Source: a virus. Taken from it: a DNA stretch of 30,860 bases. The translations under genes were made by a program, and so were the position numbers. The stretch covers positions 1 to 30,860 of IMG/VR virus record IMGVR_UViG_3300038302_000275. One strand, 5' to 3'. The number at the start of each line of letters is the position of its first letter. Positions within the stretch are counted from its first letter, which is position 1. This document shows positions 23,149-30,860 of the stretch, piece by piece. The notes under the pieces were generated by a model. That model saw only the letters and a program-made list of their open reading frames with translations. It did no database searches and was not told the origin of the DNA.

Positions 23149-24378
23149 ATGCCAATACCACAATTAAATATACCGAAGTCTAACGCTTTAAATACTATTA
23201 TGAAATTTAAACAGCTTGGTGAGTATGATGAATCGAGTGCTGATAGAAAAGTTAAAGCTGGGCAGAGGAATACTATTTTTGAGTTGGAGAAACGAAAGCT
23301 AGAGCATGAGTTAAGTCCAGAAACACAGAATTTTATTAAGTTAAAGGAAGAGGCTGAATTAGCTAAAGTTAAAGCTGATGCGGTTGGTAAAACTCTTGAT
23401 AATAAACAAAAATATGCGGAGGGTATTCAAAAAACTTTACTTGGTATACGAGCTAAACTTCGTACTGACGGCGGGGATCTGTTTAAATTTAAAGATATGA
23501 TTTTAAAAAATGAGGTTTTAAAAGATCATGCTTATATGATACCTGATATTTCTCAATTTGGAAAGCCGGATTCTTCCAGTGAGACAGGTTATCGGCTTGA
23601 CGAAACAGCAATGAATAATTTAAAGTCTGTACTTTTGAATCTATCTTTAGACGCTAAAACTATAGCGGAAGGTGGAACAGCTGGAAAACAAACAACAGTT
23701 TATATGCCGAATGGAAGAGGTGGGTATAATGCTACTGAGGTTAAGTTGAATTTAAAAACTGGTGATACCTTTGATCCAGTTGCGTATGGCTTACCGGAGG
23801 GTACTGTAACGGCTTTACCGAAAGAAGTGAAAGCCCCGAAGACCAGGACTATTAAAAAGGGTACTGAAACAATTACTGAAGAGTTTGTTGGTGGTGCTTG
23901 GAAAGAAATTGGTAGAGGCCCTTCGTTTAAGCCTACAGAAGAAAAACCTTTGACAGAGGCTCAAATAGCTGCTGGGAAAAGATCTGATACAAAAAGACTT
24001 TCAGATATTAGTGAAAAGTTTTCTAAGATAGATAAAAATGGTTACTCGATTTTAACTGATAAAGATGCTGGTTCAACTCTTGCTGAAGAACATAATAAAC
24101 TTGCTGAAAAAGGTGGAAGTAAATTTAGATACGAGTGGAAAGAAAACGGCGTGGAAGTAGATAAAGATGGAAAGGTTGCTGCAGTACAAAGATTTTTTGG
24201 TGGTGATCCTGGAACAGAAACAATTCCTGGTTACGCTAAAGTAAAGGTTGGAGCTAAAGCAGATAAAGTAAAAACTGAGTTAAGTGATGCAGATCTTGCA
24301 GTTTATAGAGAAGCTTATCCAGGTAAATCAGATGAAGAAATTAGAGCGGCGTATAGTAAATTATCTCAAAAGGAGTAA
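23149..24378 (+). CDS. Internal virion/ejection protein, unrecognised family
   Basis: This 409-residue protein has AAGGAGA upstream of its ATG. It begins MPIPQLNIPKSNALNTIMKFKQLGEYDESSADRKV, followed by a long helical charged region at about 40-105 (FELEKRKLEHELSPETQNFIKLKEEAELAKVKADAV...). The middle is mixed (YMPNGRGGYNATEVKLNLKTGDTFDPVAYGLPEG). The end, LSDADLAVYREAYPGKSDEEIRAAYSKLSQKE, looks like a short helix-turn-helix assembly tail. It lacks signal peptides and catalytic motifs. Its place between the gp7-like protein and the giant protein, and its helical nature, support a role as an ejected internal protein comparable to P22 gp20 in position only. The stop lies three bases before the giant gene's start. 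Confidence 0.6.
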   Translation: MPIPQLNIPKSNALNTIMKFKQLGEYDESSADRKVKAGQRNTIFELEKRKLEHELSPETQNFIKLKEEAELAKVKADAVGKTLDNKQKYAEGIQKTLLGIRAKLRTDGGDLFKFKDMILKNEVLKDHAYMIPDISQFGKPDSSSETGYRLDETAMNNLKSVLLNLSLDAKTIAEGGTAGKQTTVYMPNGRGGYNATEVKLNLKTGDTFDPVAYGLPEGTVTALPKEVKAPKTRTIKKGTETITEEFVGGAWKEIGRGPSFKPTEEKPLTEAQIAAGKRSDTKRLSDISEKFSKIDKNGYSILTDKDAGSTLAEEHNKLAEKGGSKFRYEWKENGVEVDKDGKVAAVQRFFGGDPGTETIPGYAKVKVGAKADKVKTELSDADLAVYREAYPGKSDEEIRAAYSKLSQKE

Positions 24379-24381
24379 ATC

Positions 24382-27300
24382 ATGCCTACGTTAAAACTTG
24401 GTAATTTACCTGAACTTGATTTTAGTGGTGAAAAGTTTGGAAGTCTTCCGGAGTTGGATTTTGGAGAAAAAGAAGAAAAAGAGGAAAAGGGACTTTTCTC
24501 TAAGTTTGGTGTACCAGAATTAAAATTTGGGGAACCTACTGAAAAGTTAAATATTCCTGCGTCTAATCAAATTCCTGACATTGAAGGTGAGATAGCTATA
24601 CCAGTGGAAACACCGGGTCAAGTAGCTAAACAAAACGAAGTTACTCCTTTGATGAAAAGTATAGCTGATCCGTTTGGTGAGTTCGAAGACGAACTTGGTA
24701 AGATTAAGCAAAGAACTCCTGAAGAGCAGCTAATTGTACCACCTACTGGAGAAGAGCTTAACATAGAAAATAAAAGTTTAACACAGCAGAATGAAGAAAT
24801 AACTGATATTGCTGAAAAGCTTCAGTTTAAAGATAATGATTTAAGGGGTATGAGATTAGCACTGGAAAAAGAAAAACCTGAAAATAAAGAACAACTTGAA
24901 GGATACAACGCTAGAGTTGGTATGTATAAACAACTAGCTAATGATTTTACTACCAGTGTGAAAGAGTATAATAAAAGACTTAAAGTTATTGGTAAACAGA
25001 GTGAAGATTTTAACGCTAAAGTAAAAGAACATAATGATTTTTTAGCTCTTCCAGGACCTGAAGAATCAGTAAGAAAGAAGCTTCAAGGAGTAAAAGAAGT
25101 TGTTGCTAATGTGGTTGCAGGTGCCGCTACGTTTATACCAGTTGGGTTAGCTAAATACGGTACTATTGGAGCTTATAGGCTTGCGGATTATTTAGGTTTA
25201 TACCCCGAAAGTGAAAGAGTTTCAGATGAAGTTATAGAAGACTATAAAAAATTTATTGATGATAATGTTCCTAGTCTTGGCGGAGCTTTAACAGCTAAAA
25301 CGCAACTTGGTCAGAAAGCTCTTGAGAAAATTGCAGTACCTTTTGAAAAGTTACATGATTTTGCTAAAAACAAAGCTAGATTTATAGATGGAGAAAAGTA
25401 TCCGAATCTTAAAGAATTTGCTACGTTTGGTGTTGAAGTCTTTATGTTTGGTCTTGTTGGTAAAGGTGCTAGAGATGTTAAAGCAAAAATTAAAGAACAT
25501 ACGAAGATGTATGAGATTATAGTAGAAACTATTGAAAGAGATATTCCTCCAGAAATGATGCAAAGTGAGCTGATTCGAAAAGGGGTTGATAAAGGTATTG
25601 CAGCTGAAATAGCTATAGCTATGAAAGAAAGACCGGTTACTGCTATTATTAGTGAGAAGGTTAAGATACAAAAAGATAAACCAGTTATTGCTGCACTTAA
25701 AGAAAGACTTGGTATGGAACCAGGGGAGCAGGTTCAAGTTGGTAAGAAATTTGACAGAAAAGTAGATTTGAAAGTAAAAAAATTACCGGAACTTGATTTT
25801 AAAAGAGCAGCGAAAAAAGAAGTAAAAACTGAAGTAAAAGAAGTTAAATCTGATCTTTCAGGAGAAGCTTTTGATATAGCCGAGAAAGCAGCAGATGTTA
25901 AAAGAGCAAAAGTAATACCAACTAAAGACCTTAAACCTGAACAAAAAACTTTTATAGAAAAGAGAGTTCAAAAGCTTGGTAGTCTTGAAAAAGTTAAAAA
26001 AGAGTATAAAAATGATGGTCCTGTAAGTATCTTTGCCAGAGAAACTGCGGCGAAGGTTTTTGGTGGAGATGCTGATATTAAGGGATTAAAACCTACGATT
26101 AAAGTTATCCCGTTGTCCACTGGGTTTAAGGTTCAGGGCAGGGGTACGGATAAAGCTGGTAAGCTTGTTGGGTTTAAACATAAGTGGCAAGCAGTTAGAG
26201 ATATGAAAGTTGCAGCTAGGAAATCTGGTACTGATCCGGTGGAGTATGATGTGGTTGAAGGTGACAGTGGATGGACTTTTCAGAGAAGAGAGATTAAGGT
26301 TGAAAAGAAAGTAAAAATTCCTAGTAAATTATACAGAGGTTATGCTAAAGGAAAAGAGTTTAGAGGTGAAGGAAGCCCTATTTTCTTTTCAGTAAATAAA
26401 AAATCAGCTACTGGTTTTGCTAATGCGTCTAAACATCTTGGAGAGCCGGTAGTTGGAGAATATTCTGTTGACATTAAGAACCCAAAAGTATATTCAGGTC
26501 CACTAGAGAAAGGTAGATCTACTTTTGCTACGGGTAGTAAACAAGTTAAAGAACTTAAAAAAGAGGGTTATGATAGTGCGGTTTATGTTGAAAATGGAGT
26601 AGTTAAAGAAGTAATAACTTTTAATAAAAACCAGGTAATTAAAAAAGAAAAAGTTTTTTCTTTACAAACTCTCGGAAAACCCGGTTATAAGAAAGGTAAA
26701 ATAGTTCCTTGGAAGATGGAAAGCTTTGCTATAAAAGCTGCTGAAAAAGCCGGTGAAAATTGGGAGGTTAAAAAACTTGGTGAAAAATCTTTTGTAATTG
26801 AAAAGTCGGGAGAAAGGTCAAAAATTGACCAAAAGTCTGAGAATATAATTGACGAAGCGAAAAGAGTACCAACAGAGCCACCATTGGATTATAAGCCAAT
26901 AGGAATTTATAACAAGAATTCTGGTATGATTTTTAAGCCGTCAGTAGAAGAAATTGGAAGCTTTACAAATCCTCTAACTTTACATTTTGACGGGACACAT
27001 AGTGAGTTAGTAAACGCAGTTGATTTTAAATTAGCTTTAGATGATACAGCTGGGATGAAAAAAGCTTTAATTGATTTAGGCTATGATAGTATACAGTTTG
27101 TTAAGATTAAATACGGTAAAGTTTATTATAATGGGGATAAGATTAGTGTTGAAAAGCCAAGTAGAACTGTAACAACAAAAGATAGAAAGAAAATTAAGTT
27201 AGCTGAAGAAGTTCCTGAATCAGTGGTAGAAATTGATCCTAAAACACAAACCCCGTATCAGCAATTAAAGTTTCTTGGAAAAAAATACAAAATAGGTACT

Positions 27301-30300
27301 AGTCGAAGTTATTATATGTTAAACACCTGGGTTGATCGTTTAACAGAAGCTGGAGCGACTACAGAAGAAATAGCTCGCGTAACAGCTTGGAAAGATACTG
27401 TTAATAGAAGTAGAGACAAATGGAAAAAATTAAATGATGATGCTTTAGCAAAATTTAATAAAAAGAAAGAAAAGAAAGTAGAGAAAATAATAAAAAGTAG
27501 TAAAGATTTATATGGTACTGGTAAAATAGCAGCATCTATTAATCCAACATTACAAAAGAAACAGGCTTTAAAAGATATTCTTGGTGTTAATCCTACAAGA
27601 ACTATTGTTGGAGAGCTTTTACAAAATTCGTTTGATGCTATGAGAGACTATACTACAAAACCATTAGAAGTATATATAAATGATGGTATTTTAGCTATGA
27701 CAGACTACGGTAAAGGTATGTCACCGCAAATTGCAACATCTGATCTTGTAACTTTATTTGAGCAAGGTACTAAAGGTGCTGAAGATATGGGCGGTTTTGG
27801 TCAAGCTAAACTTGCGTTTATGGGTTGGCCTGATTCGTTTGATATTGTTACTGTAGGTATTGATCCTACAACAGGAAAGAAAGTACAAAGCAAAATCTGG
27901 GGTACCAGTGAAGATTATATGCTTAAGAATAATGTTAATAAAGAAATAAAAGAAGTAGCAGATAATAGTAAAACCGGAACTAGAATTATACTTAAAAAGG
28001 GGCAAAATTCAATAGGTGAATATGGTATTCAACCACATAGAGTTCTTGCTGAACTAGAAACTTTTGGTGACGGACTTAGAACTGGGCAAACAGTAAAAGT
28101 AATGAAAGATTTTAAGTCAGATAAAGAACTAAAAGAAACTGGATTAACCCCTAGTATAGATGTTAAAGTAGTTGATGTTAAATCACCTAAATGGGAAAAT
28201 ATAGATAGTATTTTTGATGTAGAAAAGTTTTCTGTTGAAGGTAGTGATGTAGAGATTAAATTTCCTAAAACCAAACCGTATGGTTGGTCTAGTGAAGAAA
28301 TGAAAGACGTAAGAGTAAAAGTATTTAATAAAGGTCTTCTTTTACCTGACGTACCTAAACGTAGTAGTTTAAACTTTTCTATTGCTAAAAAACCTAATTT
28401 TGAAATTGAAATAAATTTTATTAAAACGCCAGAAGCTTCTGATATAGCAAATTATCCTTTTGTTGTAAATAGAACCACATTAACAGCTAAAGTTGAGTCA
28501 AAAGTTAAAAGTGCGATACGTAAAACTTTATCTGAATTAAATAAAAAAATTGCTGATACAATTAAAAAAGATATACAAAGACTTTTTAATTCAGCACCAA
28601 AAATAAGTGATACAAAATTTATTATTCCTATTACAGGATCTACTGTAGAAGCTGTAAAAGTGTTAAAGCAGTATCCAAAGATGTTTAGTGAACTTGGTGA
28701 AATTACTAAATTACATAGCGATACAATTGGTAAACAGACTAACGTACCCCAACAAAATGTAGCAATTACAACTTACGCAGGTGTACACGGTTTTAGACCA
28801 AAAAGTGGTATACTTAAAGAGGATTATGTAGTGGTAAATCCGTTTACTTATTTAGATACGTTTTTAAAAGATGTAGATGGATTACCTTACGGTACAAAAA
28901 CTATAAATGAATTAACACCGACACAAATTAAAGCAAAAGATAAAGAATTAGAAAGTGCAGCTATTGGGTTAATTAGTACACTTACACATGAATACGCTCA
29001 CACAAATGCAAATGGACATTATTTATCTTTTGTTCAAGAGTTTCATAGAATAGAAAGAGATTTAGGATTTTCAAAACATAAAATGGAGGCACAAGCTTAT
29101 GAGTTCTTTAAAAAATACGAATCAGATATCAGACACGCTACAAAAGCTCTCGAAGATATACAAAAAGCAGGGACGATCTCTCCGATCTTCTCTGAATATG
29201 TCCCTGAACAACGAAGGGTTGGACAATTCTCCGACGAGAAAAAATCTACAACAGATGTTGAAAGACATGGACAAGTACGGGATAGAGGTGGAGTAAAACT
29301 TACCTCCGGGTTTGATCCAGTTGAAGCTGTAAAAGCAATTCGGGACCTGGGAAAAGATATAAAAGCAGCAATTCCACACCTGGAAACTCTAGGAAAACAT
29401 TATTATACAGGTGGAAAACAGCGGTACTTCGATTGGCAGAAAAAGATGAAAGGAGCTCTAGGGGATCTGTGGGTTAAGGTTAAGAAGTACATAGGTGAAA
29501 TTTGGAAAGGGTTAAAAAGACCCTTAAAAAATGAAAAGGGGGCTGTTACAATCCCGGTTAGAGAAATAAAAGCAGCTACAAAAAGAAACATTAAAAGAAC
29601 TAAAAAATTACTAGATGAAAAACTTGGAGCACTCACTACCAGGCTTGAAAAGATAAGTCCAAGTATAAAGAATAAAATAATCGAATTTGAGTTAGACACC
29701 GGGGTTAAGGTAGAAAAAATAGCTAAAGATGTAATGCTTCCGTTTATAGAAAAAACTACTAAAATGTCTAAGAAAGATTATGATACTTTTGATCTTGCGA
29801 GGAAAGAGCGGAACAAAAAAGAAATAGATGGGCTGGTAGAGAAGTACGGGATGGAAGAAGAGTATAAAAAAGTTCGGGGTATGCTTGATGCTATTGGTAA
29901 CGAAGCTAGAGCAGTTGGATATAAGTTTAATTATTTAAAAGATTACCATCCTCGGCAGATTATAGATTTTGAAGGTCTTATGGATTATTTGTATGAGACT
30001 GGTAATAGATCTACGATAGAATTTTTTATTGAAGCTAAAGAGAAAAAACTTGGTAGAAAGCTAACTAATGAGGAAGAAATTAAACTTGTAAATTCGTTGT
30101 TTAGAGGTTATGCTGATGAAAGAATTACGCTTTCTAAACCGGGACAACTAAAGCTTAGAAAGTTAAAGAAAATTGGCCCTGAAATAATGGAGTTTTACGG
30201 GGATTCTAACAGTGCTCTTTTACGCTATGTCAATGATATAGTTTTAGCAGTAGAAGCTAAAAAACTTTTTGGAGACTATAAAATAGAGGGCCTGGATTTA

Positions 30301-30860
30301 AACGAAACTATTGGGGCGTATATTTTAAGGGTATCTAAAGAGAAGAGACTTACCCCGAGCCAGGAACTTGAACTAAGGTCAATGCTTCATGCTAGATTTA
30401 ACCCTGTTGGAACTAGTGGAATTGTTACCACCTTTAAAAACGTAGCTGTGATAGACGTTATGGGCTCCCCGGCGTCAGCACTTCGGCAAGTCGGTGATAT
30501 TGGTTGGTCTATGATAGAGAACGGGACTTTTGCTTCAGGTAAAGCTTTTGTTAAGGCAATGGTCGGTAACTTTATTTCGCAAAAATACGGCTCGAGATTT
30601 ACAAAAGAAGATCTTGGGATTAGTAAAATTGGGGCGGAATTTAGTGATAAGACCTTGTCTGCAAAAGCTGTAGATAGTGTGTTTAGAGTTATTTGGTTGA
30701 CAAAAATAGATGCTATTGGGAAAGAGATGTTAATAAATGCTGCATATGATATAGCGGTTAGAAAGGCAAAGAGTAAAGATATTAAGGTTAGAGATGCTTT
30801 TATAAATAAACTCATACCTATATTTGAAAATCGAACAGATGCTTTAATGGAAGATTTTAG
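24382..30860 (+). CDS. Giant polyvalent ejection protein: ART-like domains, GHKL ATPase and zincin (3' end outside the window)
   Basis: The frame from ATG 24382 (AAGGAG upstream) stays open to the window end, giving at least 2159 residues. N-terminal [LV]PEL[DK]F motifs lie at 9-14, 22-27, 44-49 and 468-473. Hydrophobic segments lie at about 240-257 and 347-360. A small helical module (KLGSLEKVKKEYKNDGPVSIFARETAAKVF) lies at about 533-562. An ADP-ribosyltransferase-like domain spans 648-753, with YRG (Arg652), IFFS (Ser670), GYDSAVY (729-735) and KEVITF (Glu743). A second copy at about 840-915 lacks these residues. A GHKL ATPase follows at about 1060-1205: ELLQNSFDA (Glu1078, Asn1082, Asp1085), DYGKGM (1108-1113), GGFGQAK (1137-1143) and TGTR (1198-1201). 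A zinc-protease motif HEYAH (1536-1540) has a third His at 1546. A long helical region with YHPRQIIDFEGL near 1855 follows. The protein is probably packaged and injected. Confidence 0.85.
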   Translation, partial: MPTLKLGNLPELDFSGEKFGSLPELDFGEKEEKEEKGLFSKFGVPELKFGEPTEKLNIPASNQIPDIEGEIAIPVETPGQVAKQNEVTPLMKSIADPFGEFEDELGKIKQRTPEEQLIVPPTGEELNIENKSLTQQNEEITDIAEKLQFKDNDLRGMRLALEKEKPENKEQLEGYNARVGMYKQLANDFTTSVKEYNKRLKVIGKQSEDFNAKVKEHNDFLALPGPEESVRKKLQGVKEVVANVVAGAATFIPVGLAKYGTIGAYRLADYLGLYPESERVSDEVIEDYKKFIDDNVPSLGGALTAKTQLGQKALEKIAVPFEKLHDFAKNKARFIDGEKYPNLKEFATFGVEVFMFGLVGKGARDVKAKIKEHTKMYEIIVETIERDIPPEMMQSELIRKGVDKGIAAEIAIAMKERPVTAIISEKVKIQKDKPVIAALKERLGMEPGEQVQVGKKFDRKVDLKVKKLPELDFKRAAKKEVKTEVKEVKSDLSGEAFDIAEKAADVKRAKVIPTKDLKPEQKTFIEKRVQKLGSLEKVKKEYKNDGPVSIFARETAAKVFGGDADIKGLKPTIKVIPLSTGFKVQGRGTDKAGKLVGFKHKWQAVRDMKVAARKSGTDPVEYDVVEGDSGWTFQRREIKVEKKVKIPSKLYRGYAKGKEFRGEGSPIFFSVNKKSATGFANASKHLGEPVVGEYSVDIKNPKVYSGPLEKGRSTFATGSKQVKELKKEGYDSAVYVENGVVKEVITFNKNQVIKKEKVFSLQTLGKPGYKKGKIVPWKMESFAIKAAEKAGENWEVKKLGEKSFVIEKSGERSKIDQKSENIIDEAKRVPTEPPLDYKPIGIYNKNSGMIFKPSVEEIGSFTNPLTLHFDGTHSELVNAVDFKLALDDTAGMKKALIDLGYDSIQFVKIKYGKVYYNGDKISVEKPSRTVTTKDRKKIKLAEEVPESVVEIDPKTQTPYQQLKFLGKKYKIGTSRSYYMLNTWVDRLTEAGATTEEIARVTAWKDTVNRSRDKWKKLNDDALAKFNKKKEKKVEKIIKSSKDLYGTGKIAASINPTLQKKQALKDILGVNPTRTIVGELLQNSFDAMRDYTTKPLEVYINDGILAMTDYGKGMSPQIATSDLVTLFEQGTKGAEDMGGFGQAKLAFMGWPDSFDIVTVGIDPTTGKKVQSKIWGTSEDYMLKNNVNKEIKEVADNSKTGTRIILKKGQNSIGEYGIQPHRVLAELETFGDGLRTGQTVKVMKDFKSDKELKETGLTPSIDVKVVDVKSPKWENIDSIFDVEKFSVEGSDVEIKFPKTKPYGWSSEEMKDVRVKVFNKGLLLPDVPKRSSLNFSIAKKPNFEIEINFIKTPEASDIANYPFVVNRTTLTAKVESKVKSAIRKTLSELNKKIADTIKKDIQRLFNSAPKISDTKFIIPITGSTVEAVKVLKQYPKMFSELGEITKLHSDTIGKQTNVPQQNVAITTYAGVHGFRPKSGILKEDYVVVNPFTYLDTFLKDVDGLPYGTKTINELTPTQIKAKDKELESAAIGLISTLTHEYAHTNANGHYLSFVQEFHRIERDLGFSKHKMEAQAYEFFKKYESDIRHATKALEDIQKAGTISPIFSEYVPEQRRVGQFSDEKKSTTDVERHGQVRDRGGVKLTSGFDPVEAVKAIRDLGKDIKAAIPHLETLGKHYYTGGKQRYFDWQKKMKGALGDLWVKVKKYIGEIWKGLKRPLKNEKGAVTIPVREIKAATKRNIKRTKKLLDEKLGALTTRLEKISPSIKNKIIEFELDTGVKVEKIAKDVMLPFIEKTTKMSKKDYDTFDLARKERNKKEIDGLVEKYGMEEEYKKVRGMLDAIGNEARAVGYKFNYLKDYHPRQIIDFEGLMDYLYETGNRSTIEFFIEAKEKKLGRKLTNEEEIKLVNSLFRGYADERITLSKPGQLKLRKLKKIGPEIMEFYGDSNSALLRYVNDIVLAVEAKKLFGDYKIEGLDLNETIGAYILRVSKEKRLTPSQELELRSMLHARFNPVGTSGIVTTFKNVAVIDVMGSPASALRQVGDIGWSMIENGTFASGKAFVKAMVGNFISQKYGSRFTKEDLGISKIGAEFSDKTLSAKAVDSVFRVIWLTKIDAIGKEMLINAAYDIAVRKAKSKDIKVRDAFINKLIPIFENRTDALMEDF

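Noticed and set aside
29099-29296. A 65-codon + strand frame within the giant gene
   Set aside because: It is out of frame with an uninterrupted reading frame that encodes the continuing giant protein, and it has no separate start signals.
1-30860. tRNA genes and sigma70-type promoters
   Set aside because: I saw no cloverleaf-like sequence and no convincing -35/-10 pair in the short gaps. Transcription probably enters from upstream of the window or uses phage-specific signals that I cannot recognise.

Overview
The window is a continuous block of late (virion assembly, lysis and DNA delivery) genes from an AT-rich tailed bacteriophage or prophage. All recognisable genes lie on the + strand, most are separated by 0-15 bases or overlap, and most have AGGAG-type ribosome binding sites. 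The head and tail-machine genes follow a P22-like (short-tailed, podovirus-type) plan: large terminase, P22-type portal, scaffold, P22-fold coat protein, and gp4-like and gp10-like tail accessory factors. The host cannot be read from the sequence. A 3TM GTA-type holin and a membrane-anchored coiled-coil (spanin-like) protein hint at a Gram-negative host, but this is inference.

Layout. 1-6196: host-recognition and tail-fibre module, with a fibre gene cut by the window start, a glycine-rich tip-like protein, three micro-ORFs, a BppU-N-like small protein, a 909-residue fibre ending in an S74-type self-cleaving chaperone, and a tail protein with C-terminal xVNG-type repeats. 6248-7388: lysis cassette (anchored coiled coil, M15 zinc endolysin, 3TM holin). 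7506-7985: HNH/AP2 homing endonuclease squeezed between holin and terminase. 7981-15261: packaging and head genes (TerL, KTSC-like small protein, portal, scaffold, coat, beta-repeat decoration-type protein). 15357-20944: two small unknowns, gp4-like and gp10-like tail factors and two more tail proteins. 20945-22475: a B12-binding/radical SAM protein and a GNAT acetyltransferase, enzymes embedded in the virion operon. 22478-30860: DNA-ejection module ending in a giant gene that runs off the window (at least 2159 codons).

How they work together: TerL pumps DNA through the portal into a scaffold-built coat shell. The gp4-like and gp10-like factors close the vertex, fibres select the host, the ejection proteins enter the cell with the DNA, and the lysis cassette releases progeny. 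The most unusual part is the giant last gene. One polypeptide carries short [LV]PEL[DK]F motifs, one intact-looking and one decayed ADP-ribosyltransferase-like domain, a complete GHKL (HSP90/histidine-kinase-type) ATPase domain, and a zincin motif HExxH with a third His at the metzincin spacing. This is the architecture of a 'polyvalent' protein injected to act on the host. Second in interest are the radical SAM/GNAT pair and three sizeable inverted-repeat leaders around the scaffold, coat and decoration genes.

I found no tRNA, rRNA, CRISPR, insertion sequence, integrase or convincing U-tract terminator. No gap between genes exceeds about 120 bases.
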